The notes under the pieces were generated by a model, which was given only the letters and a program-made list of their open reading frames with translations, was not told the DNA's origin and ran no database searches. Below, piece by piece: positions 55,455-64,000 of a stretch of 64,000 bases of DNA (position 1 is the first letter of the stretch; the number at the start of each line of letters is the position of its first letter). Position numbers and translations under genes: made by a program. Origin of the DNA: Bryopsis sp. KO-2023 (taxonomy: Eukaryota; Chlorophyta; Ulvophyceae; Bryopsidales; Bryopsidaceae); the NCBI GenBank assembly GCA_030272585.1, contig BSYQ01000003.1, positions 6,324,001-6,388,000 on the forward strand, in the 5' to 3' direction.

Positions 55455-58400
55455 TTATCCTGGATTCGATTCATCAGCACAATACTCTGCCAGGAATTTC
55501 TGTCTGTCCGATTTCGTCATGCCGGTCAATCGCCTGGCCAAAGACTTCAACCCCACACCCTTCCATTCAGCCAAAGACTCCATGACTGACATTTCCTCTT
55601 CGTGCGACCCCATATCACGATTTCCTTTTTCTACTTTGCTGCCTGCACCCGCCTTCAAAATTTTGACACCCGATTTCCTCCCCCCACCCCGCCCCCATGC
55701 TCTTTGTGGTGATTTTGTGGCTTCTTGTTTCGATGTGTTTGGTGAACTTGATTGTTGAGCTGTAAATCGAGGGGATGTTGTGCCTGCAAGCATTCCTTGA
55801 TGGAGTGTATCTTCCTCGTCCTCCATTATGTCACTCTTCTCACTCCTTTTTCCCTTTTTCTTCGCATCCAAAATGGCATCGTGGTGATGCACATAGACCG
55901 CACCACCAGCTTCCCTCAGTTGCTCCAATTCTGTGCCATGCCTGCAATATTGTGAAGAAAAAAGTATGCATTAAAAACAACAAAAAAAAAGAAAAGAAAG
56001 ATTCAAATAGGAGTGCTGTTCTATCTTAAAACACACATATCCGCTGCCATCGCTTCTTTCTAGGTCGATGGAAATCGATGAGGTGTTGCAAAAGTGAGCT
56101 CTCTTCCACTTTTCTTTTCAATTTTTTTTCGCCTTTTTCCCTGCTGACACACCGATCTTTTTCATCAGATGCATCGCAGACGACCTTTTGAGCCAGTTGA
56201 TTCAACCCCTCATCATCAGCATCCAATTCCCCAAAAATCCCTGTGGCACCTGAATCGACAAAGTGTCCGGAACATTGAATATGCCTGTCCATTTCAGCAT
56301 AATCCAGAATCTCCAGTAAAAAGCAAATGCTGCCTTGAAAACAAACATACCCCTTTTTCAAGCCAAAGCAATTGAATAAGAGTGCCCATTTCATGTCATT
56401 GCTTCTTTTTTCTTATCAAGTCAATCGGTGTTCTGTGTTGGTATTCAGCATTTATAGACAGGGTAAATACAAGATAAAAATTCCATGCATTTCGTTCTTA
56501 GGAGAGGTTGTGTCGATCACCTCCCCAACTGCTTCCATTGTCCAATTCTTTGGTTTCCATTTCTTGAATTGTGAAATGGCTGGAATCGTCTTGATGGAAC
56601 AAATCACGAGTGAACACCGAATCCGCCGTCAGTTTCAGAAGGTTGCTGATGCCCCACAGCTCACCCTGAATGAAACATTTCGAAAAAGCCAAAAATGTTG
56701 ATACAATTAATGAACGTTTTAACTCATTTGCACAATGAACAGGATTGAAAAAGGTGTAAAAGTGTCGAAAACTCTCTTTAACAGCAAAAATTCTGAGAAA
56801 AAGCAACAACATGAGGGATTTTTTTGAACAAATTCTCCAGTGGTTTAGACTGTATGTCTGATTGGGGCCGACCTTGAATTCTTTGTTGTTTTGAACACCT
56901 TCGAAGTATCGGGGCTGGCTTCCATCCACGATTGCCATGTTGCTCTGCTGCTGTTTGTAGATTTGGCGGGTGTATACGATTTCCTCCAGAGTTCCGGCAG
57001 CGATCAGGCGATAAACAAAGACATCACGTCTTTGACCTATTCTGAATGCTCGGTCCTAGAAAAAGAAAATATGAATTTAGCAGACAAAGCCACACGATGT
57101 TGTTGCTGTTTGTTTTTTCAAAGAAAAAACTCTGTTTTTGTGAGCCTGTAATTTTCTTTTATTTTTCTTTTATATTTCGTTCGACAATTTTTTTCAATGG
57201 GATTTACCTCCAATTTTATTTTATTACTTTTTTTTGGGGGGGGGGGGGAGGTGCAACCAAATGTTCTCCTTAGCAGAGTGAGATTGTTGCTTTTCTTAAG
57301 AAATGGCATTACCTGTGCCTGCAAATCATGCGAAGGGTTCCAGCTGGGGTCGAAAATAACGACGCGATTAGCGGAAGTCAGGTTCAATCCCAGGCCCCCC
57401 GCTGTGGTGGAAATAAGGAAAGCAAAAACTGATGGCCGATCGTTGAATTCATCCACCAGGGTTTGACGTTCTTTTGCTGGAGTGGATCCATCCAAAGTCA
57501 CAAATTCATAGCCATTTCGAAGCACCACCCTTTCTATGATGCCGAGCATCCTGACAGAGTGGCTGAAAATCAACACCTGTGCAAGAAAATAATCTACCAT
57601 ATCAGAAACCCTACTTGCACCAGCTAGTTATTCTGCGTGCTCTCCAAGATGCAACAGCCAATTCTAAATGAAAGAAGTTTCGGCACAGAAATATGTGCAT
57701 TGTTGTTGATACCTTGTCGTGCTGAGAATGCCATAACTTCATCAATGTTTCCAGGGCAGCCATTTTCCCACAATGAGATGAATCGCTGACGTTCAGAAAG
57801 TTCTGTCGGACATCCCCTCCGCCATGGGTGTCCAAGTCATTGCCAAGAATCAGCTCGGCCACCTCTCGATCCCGCTGTGCCTGTTTCAAAAAGAGTCGCA
57901 AACCAACTCATTTCAATTCCTGGATGCATCCGAAAATGTAGTTGCAGATGCAGATGCAGATGTAGATGTAGATGTAGATGTAGATGTAGATGTAGATGTA
58001 GATGTAGATGTAGATGTAGATGTAGATGTAGATGTAGATGTAGATGCAGATGTAGATGCAGATGTAGATGTAGATGTGCACCTGATCTTCATCATGTTGC
58101 CTGTCCGCCTTCACCAGCTCAAGGTGATTTGAGATTTTCCTCAGCAACGACAACACCGGCAAAACCAAACAATGTGGACAATCGAGCCTCCCTTGCAGTC
58201 CCATTTCTTCACGAGCTTCTTTGCACCCATTTGGCTTGTGTCTCTTGCATCCAGACGGATTTGTTGTCGGATCGTAGGCATTGTCACAAGTGCAGCAATG
58301 AAATTGAGGCCACAGCACTCCGCCGTCTTCTCTACTCGCATGCTTCTGGCAGCACTTTGCTTGAGTCAAGCCAGATCCACATCGGCATGGGTTGTCGCTG

Positions 58401-61400
58401 TTGACCTGGCAAAAGTACAGTAACGGTGCAAAGATTTCATTAAGGAATATTTGTGGGGTTTGTTTTGCTCTTGTTGCAAATTTTGAACGACAAAAACCAA
58501 CAATTACAATCAAGTTAATGAAATAAAAGACAAAATTCCATCGTTTTCAAATCATCAGACTTTCTTATGTCTGTTTTCTCTGCTTGAATATTTTTAGAAT
58601 CAATTTGCTACTTAGAAAAAAGAGAAATGCACACACATACCAGTAGTTGTACATCTGGAGAGCTCAACAGCCTTTTATATGCCTTTCCTTGCTGCAGGCT
58701 CAGCTCACAAAACACCACGTTGTCTTGTTTCTTGGGCATTTGATCTTGTATGACTACTTTTGTGCGTCTCAACAAAACCTTGGAAAGAGCCTTCACCAGC
58801 TGTGCTTGACGCTCTCGACCCTAAATAAATTAGTGAATAATTTTATTTATTTATTTATATTTAATTTTTTTTCACTCAGCGATAAACTACTGGATCCAAG
58901 TTCCTTTTCTATACAATGAAAAATCCTAAATTTTTACTGATTTTTTTTTTCACAAAGAAAAAGAAGTCTTAGAAATTATGTACATGCCCCCAAGGCATCA
59001 CCTGACATACCACCGAATTGGTTTGGTTTGATTATGGGAAGGTCGATTCTGTTTCGTTCTATTAAAAGCAGTCACCATTTCTAAAGTGAAAAAACTACAT
59101 ACAGCATTCAGCTTTTTACAGAACATATACAATCGCAAAAAAACAAAACAACCAGAGAGAGAGAAAAACACTCGTAAAAAAGACTTAAAATCCGAAAGCA
59201 AATCCACCCTGCAGACAAAACAATTTCCAGCTTTTTTTTCCAAAGATGCGTTTTCACGTACTTGGCGTTGGACCGTATTGCTGCTGTCTATCTTTTGACC
59301 CATTTGGATGGACTTCGCATAGTAACTCCTGAAATGTGACTTTTCTCCGAGACATCCAGGCACTGCCCAATTCATCAAACACCAGAGCTCCGTGAAATTG
59401 TTTTGCATCACTGTCCCTGTCAATCCAAATCGAAGCTTCGTGGGCAGGCGCTGGCATGCCAAATAAACCTGGGACCTATTCGTCAAAGACACCCACCCAC
59501 CTATTCCTTTCGTATTCTATGTATACATGGCCCTGATGCTACAATCTCTTAGTTGGCTAATACCCCTCCACCCACTGTGAATTTTTTTAATTTTTAATTT
59601 TGGGAAATGATACAAAAAAAATAATAATAGAAAACGCCAAATATGAATGCATGAATGATTAGGCAAACTTGCCAGACGAAGGCCGTCCACAACGAGATGA
59701 TTGTAAAATATTAACATATGAATAAATTGAATACATAAAAATCTTGCAGGTGGCATCTGACAATACCTCTACTGAGTTTAAAAGCAACCGTCTGACTGGG
59801 TGAGAGTCAAGTTTGGGGACCCATAAAATGAAACAATGTGGGATTAGGGGGGTTACCTATCATTCTTCAGTTTATGAGCCTCATCAAAGAAAGCCACATG
59901 CCAAGGCACACGATAAAACTCATCCTTGTGCATTCGCAACAAATCATAGCTGGTGATGATGATCTCGGCATCCCCTCTCTCCGCTGCTTCCAGCGTCGCC
60001 TCACGAATCGGGCCAGCACCATGATAAACCCCCACCTGTGTCAATACCACAACTGTCAGCTTTTTTAAAGATAGTTTATCCACGAAGCATCTGGGTTGTT
60101 AAAGAAACCAACATTCATCACAATATTTCAAAAAACAGTAGTTGTCATTTTTTACAATTTTTTTTTTCTCTGAGAAAATTCCCTGACCTTCAATGTGCTC
60201 CATGTGCTGAATTCTCTGACCCAATTTTCAATCACGGAGGTGGGGCAAACCACGAGGAGAGGCCACCGGTTTTTTCCTTCATCTTTTTTCCCACAGCACG
60301 TCAATCTTTCGCTTTGAAGGAGGGCTGTTGCAAATGCCACACATTGCACTGTTTTTCCCAAGCCCATGTCGTCCGCCAGAATGCCTCCTAACCCCTTGAA
60401 GTACTGCCGAAACAGAAATCGAACTCCTTCTCTTTGGTATTCCCTGAGATAGGCGTTGATGGAGGCAGGCACCTGAAGCTCTGCTTCATAATTGCCTGAA
60501 AGAGAAAAAAAACACACACAAAAACCAACATGGATTGATTCCTTTCTTGCATAAACTATATGCTCAACCCAAGGTCAGTATATATATATATACACTGACC
60601 TGTTTGGTCCCCACTCTTCAGAATTTTCCCATTGCAATCGGCTCGAATCACAAGAGGCTCCTCCACATCATCTTTGCCCAATTTGGCCAGAGGCTGCCCC
60701 ATTCTTCTGGAAACCAAAACAGAGCTCAGAAGATCTCCGACATGCACCTCGTCGCGTTTCCTTGGGACCTCGGGTTCTGCAGCCACATCCACATCACTCC
60801 CTCCATCACTGACAACGCAATGGGGATTTTGCGTCGGAGGGCATTTCCTCTTCCTGCCTGGCTTCTTTGCTGTAGCCCCATCCCTGCAGTTGTTCCATAT
60901 AACTCGACTCAAGGACGATCTGTTTTAAGAATTCTCCCACCAAGATGATGCTTGCACATCACTTGCATCATGTTTCTGGGTTGTTGAGGTGAAGTATGTA
61001 TCCACAGCTAAACTGCTTTGCTAAACCAGTGTTCAATTTGGTTTCGATTAGGGTTGATTTTGGCTCCGAAAACCGTATCGGGAAATGGACACGATTTGCT
61101 TCCCCCGACAATGCCAACCTGCTGCTCCTGTTTGCACCCAGTTCTGAACCGCCAGAGGTTTCTTTGGCTTTCCCTTTGGCATCCCCATCCCAATCAAACA
61201 AGTCATCTGCATCCAAAACGCAGTCCTTGGCAGGAGTTGGACCGATTTCTTCAATCCTCGCCGACGAAGATTTATCGATGGCTGTCTGCTGGATTGATTG
61301 TCCCGCTGCAGGTTCCTCCCTGACTCCCATTATGGAATCATAAGCACGAAATTGGCGACGGTACCGGGATGTGTATCGATTTGCGGTCAAGGTTGGGGGT

Positions 61401-61899
61401 GAAACCTGATGGTTTGCATTCCAACCACTCAGCATTGTTCTGAAACATGTCTCCATGTCCCCATGTCATTCAACACATATTTGTCGCACAAGCAGGCAAC
61501 ATCTCGAAGATGGACCCAGTTTACTGTTCAACCATGGCCCTACTTCCTGTCAGTTGGCAGGTGAACAAATTACCTCAACATGCGCTCAAATCAGCCAAGA
61601 TTCCCAGAAACTGGCTTTCCGAAAAAAAGATTTACAGAGCACCCACTCACCCTGGTGCCGGCATGCTTGTTATCCCCAGGATTTTGTCGTTTGACTGCAG
61701 GCTTTTCACTCATCCACTCACTCACACAAGCCAAATCATCTGTTGCATCTGATAAATGGCTCCGAGGAGGCTTGAATTTGATATCATGGCCATGCGGGGG
61801 CGAAGATTCAACCTCCCCAAGAGTTTCATTCTTGAATCCAGCAAAGGTTGCAGCACTTGCAGGAACATCCTTCAACTTCAATCGGTCATGGATTGACAC
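55455..61899 (-). CDS. SWI2/SNF2 helicase-like ATPase, ERCC6L2/Switch2 type
   Basis: Supported exons: 61899-61651, one near 61439-60990, 60919-60600, 60495-60188, 60035-59857, 59475-59262, 58820-58641, 58405-58082, 57880-57713, 57576-57313, 57055-56873, 56665-56521, 56333-56153 and 55941-55455. Phases agree from 60035 downward. Motifs: I GGILADDMGLGKTVQC, Ia LLVVCPTSVIENW, II FFDEAHKLKND, III RFGLTGTVMQNNFTELW, V STTAGGLGLNLTSANRV, VI DRAFRIGQRRDVFVYR. Between the lobes lies a cysteine-rich insert with a SEC-C-like PCRCGSGLTQAKCC, then CPHCLVLPVLSLLRKISNHL, which as I recall also occurs in plant Switch2. Such proteins act in chromatin remodelling or DNA repair. The exact joins of the first two exons are unresolved, and a further 5' exon starting near 62127 (MSSWQSRVNLRRLEC) is possible. 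Confidence 0.85.
57944..58077. repeat. GATGTA/GATGCA hexanucleotide array
   Basis: About 22 units of GATGTA with scattered GATGCA variants. It fills about two thirds of the 201-base intron between helicase exons 58405-58082 and 57880-57713, starting four bases past the donor (CAG|GTGCAC). No stop occurs on the minus strand through the array in the exon's frame. Confidence 0.95.
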
Positions 61900-62300
61900 C
61901 TAAGAGAGAAAAAAAAATCTTGATTTGGGGGTTGGTGCTCATCACAGGTCTAATTTTTTGGTGGAATCTTTTTCATGCAGGTGGGAAATCGGGTGGGGAA
62001 GGGAACAAACCCTCTGTGTGGTTGAGGAGGGCCGGTTTTGACATTCATTGCCCTGCTTCTCATCCTTCAACGTCGCCGAAATGCATTCCAGTCGGCGCAA
62101 GTTCACGCGGGATTGCCAAGAGCTCATGTGCAGGATTTTAGCCTCGTCAATTCCGAATCCCTGAATTTCAACCCATCACCTCAAGACTCGCTTCGCCCCA
62201 GAAAGAGGAGGGAAGACATTTTGATTGTGTTGAGGGCTGTGTTTTCTTTTCCTGGCGCTGTGCGTGCGTGTTTGTGTGTGTGTCTGGTGGTTTGATTTGC
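61900..62300. other. 5' region of the helicase gene
   Basis: Contains a possible first minus-strand coding exon with ATG at 62127 and frame MSSWQSRVNLRRLECISATL. Its donor is not identified with confidence. Confidence 0.3.
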
Positions 62301-63660
62301 TAAGCCACGTTGTGGAAATCTACTTTGGACAGGGTGAACTCAGTAGCGAAAGAGTGGGGGACCGTGAGTTTCACTTGGAGAGGTTTTGGAAATCTTGGGT
62401 GGAAAATTATCCCTGCCAACCTGTGTGGTGATTTCCCTGGAAAGAGGATGGCCAGGTTCTTCCCACAATTCTTTGAGAGTTATTTCACAGAAAAGGCAAA
62501 AACAGACAGGCTGAGAGGAGATACACCAAGCAGTGACTATGTGGGGGAAGAAAACTGGTGTGCTGCTGGTCCAAGCTGGATCATGTGGCCATCCAGCACA
62601 TGTTATAGGAAAAGAGTTTTGCTCTCTCTGGTTGGGATTCGACTAGGAGGAGCGACTGCAGGGGTTGGAATTGAATCGAAGTCTACAGTATGTTCGGTCT
62701 GTTGTTAATTCACATTCTCACGAGCAAAAAGTACGACCCCTGTTCCAACCAAAGTCCCTTCAAAGACCGCAACCAAGAGTCCTAACTGTACAAGCTGCAC
62801 GGCAACTCCCAATGAAGTACTCCTTTCCACAGACCTTGTCTATTTCTGATGGTAGAGCTCAATTCCATTCTTGGTCATTAGTCAGAATTTTTTGAGCCCT
62901 GGAATTTGCATGAGGCATATTCCAGGCAAGAAACCGAAGGGGTCATTTCAATGAAAATCACATTCAAGGCAAGAAACGAGTGAGAGGAATTGTGGCAGTG
63001 CATAGAGTCGGTGGAGTGGGCAAGATCATGCAATGTCTTTCCTTGTTTGGGTGTCTGTCAGGAGGCGTAGTTGTGTTGCAGTGGACCATGAGTCCCTGTC
63101 TGATCCATTCATCGAAAATGTTGCTCTTCCTTTCTGGAGCGCTGTCATTAGTGGGCGATGGTCTCTTGCTGAGCTGACCATTGTGTTTCTTCCAATGTGA
63201 ATGGCTATCGCAGCAGCTCTTTGGGAAAGCCCGTGGAAAGGAGCGATCAGGAAGCATTGTTTATGGATACATCCTCAAACTCCGTAGAAAGAATCAGCTG
63301 TCCTCTCTCCAACCAGAGTCCATCATTCCCAAAACCAAATATTTTTTTTTCTTGTTGCCTCAGATAATCGAAATCGTAAATTCAGTTGTTGGAATCCACT
63401 GAATCGAAAGCAATCCAGCCCAGGCAAAGGCAGTGGATTATCCACAAGCATCTGTCGCACACGCCACTTCCATTGAGCTGGTAGGCTTCCAGAAATGCTA
63501 TTCCCAGAAATATATATTTTTTCCTTGTAAAAACCTCCTCACATAGAATAACTGATTATTCTATGACTATTTTATGTTTCATGATGCTGTACAGACATTG
63601 GTGGGGTTCAGCTTTTTCAATTATTGACAAAGCTTCTCTTGCCAGCGCACCACGACCCTT
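62301..63660. other. Unassigned sequence, no supported gene
   Basis: Several frames of 65-130 codons occur on the plus strand (for example 62310-62708), without recognisable motifs or clean splice context. Confidence 0.25.
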
Positions 63661-63957
63661 ATGGCGCGACCCCTGTTGAAGCAAGGGTCGTTTTCTTGCG
63701 ACAACGATAACGGGCGGATCCGGGGCAAATGGAGTTTTTCTCCAAGCACGATCGAATACATCTTGTCGCCTGGAATGCCGCACTCCTCGTTTACATCCAC
63801 CGTTACGGTGGCGTTAAGAAGTGTCGGAGTTCTCGTTTTTGGGAAATCGAATGTTAATGAGATTTTCCTAGGATCATCAGTTTTGTCCCCACGGGGTACT
63901 AGCCCTGAGGGCGATTTTCCCTGCGTCGCCGGTCACGCTCCGCGCTCGCATGTCTGA
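63661..63957 (+). CDS. Possible amidase / GatA-like fragment
   Basis: Within this 98-codon frame the segment TSTVTVALRSVGVLVFGKSN followed by VNEIFLGSS resembles the amidase-signature stretch 'stVv..L..aGav..GKtNmdEf.mGSS' that contains the catalytic lysine region of GatA. Sequence before and after does not fit the family (the expected glycine-serine-rich GGSSGGSA segment would be in a later exon beyond the window). The start is uncertain, and the opposite strand also has an open frame here. The match could be chance; I would treat this as a lead only. Confidence 0.3.
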   Translation: MARPLLKQGSFSCDNDNGRIRGKWSFSPSTIEYILSPGMPHSSFTSTVTVALRSVGVLVFGKSNVNEIFLGSSVLSPRGTSPEGDFPCVAGHAPRSHV

Positions 63958-64000
63958 TTTTCGAGGCGCCATGTCGGGCGACTCTGCCCGCATGGCGGAC

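Noticed and set aside
57824..58132. Plus-strand frame encoding a long (DV)n repeat protein
   Set aside because: It is the translation of the GATGTA array that lies in an intron of the minus-strand helicase gene. Splice sites and helicase motifs on the other strand explain the region.
1..64000. CRISPR arrays or prokaryotic operons
   Set aside because: No regularly spaced direct repeats with unique spacers. The spliced gene structure is eukaryotic throughout.

Overview
The window is nuclear DNA of an intron-rich eukaryote. Nearly every gene is interrupted by introns with GTGAGT- or GTAAGG-type donors, introns and intergenic spacers are full of A/T and C/G homopolymer runs, and the gene set is eukaryotic: NEK-type kinase, TUTase, tetraspanin-like protein, cytosolic-type aspartyl-tRNA synthetase, SWI2/SNF2 helicase and FG nucleoporin-like protein. 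A plastid-type ATP/ADP translocase, an adenylate kinase with an N-terminal targeting-like extension and an ABC1-type kinase point to a plastid-bearing organism. The presumed transit peptides lack a preceding hydrophobic signal segment, so I infer a primary-plastid alga. I cannot name the lineage.

Layout. 0-9.7 kb: a truncated TUTase (minus) head to head with a NEK-like kinase (plus), an unresolved GC-rich block at about 5.1-6.3 kb, a palindrome cluster, and a SAM methyltransferase (minus). 9.7-20.4 kb: three minus-strand genes, namely a ten-exon tetraspanin-like protein, an unknown multi-pass membrane protein and an ABC1/ADCK kinase. 21-30.3 kb: a small secreted protein with the complete eight-cysteine pattern of plant non-specific lipid transfer proteins, a minus-strand gene resembling L-2-amino-thiazoline-4-carboxylate hydrolase, and two tandem rhodanese-domain paralogues. 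31-33.4 kb: a protein joining a Nup98-like GLFG region to a C-terminal U-box. 34.6-41.5 kb: a complete LTR retrotransposon of Ty3/gypsy order with apparently identical LTRs and one open gag-pol frame. 41.8-55 kb: aspartyl-tRNA synthetase, adenylate kinase, plastid-type nucleotide transporter and a short-chain dehydrogenase/reductase. 55.5-62 kb: an ERCC6L2/Switch2-like SNF2 helicase (minus). The last kilobase may hold an amidase (GatA-like) fragment.

Gene structures were rebuilt by hand from splice sites and reading-frame continuity. For most multi-exon genes the summed exon lengths are divisible by three and phases agree at every junction; exceptions are stated. The adenylate kinase and ATP/ADP translocase fit together in plastid adenylate supply. 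The other genes share no obvious pathway. The most unusual items are the Nup98-like/U-box fusion, the LTP-like secreted protein, an N-terminal module shared by adjacent divergent genes with different C-terminal domains, and the young retrotransposon whose start codon uses the last base of its own 5' LTR.
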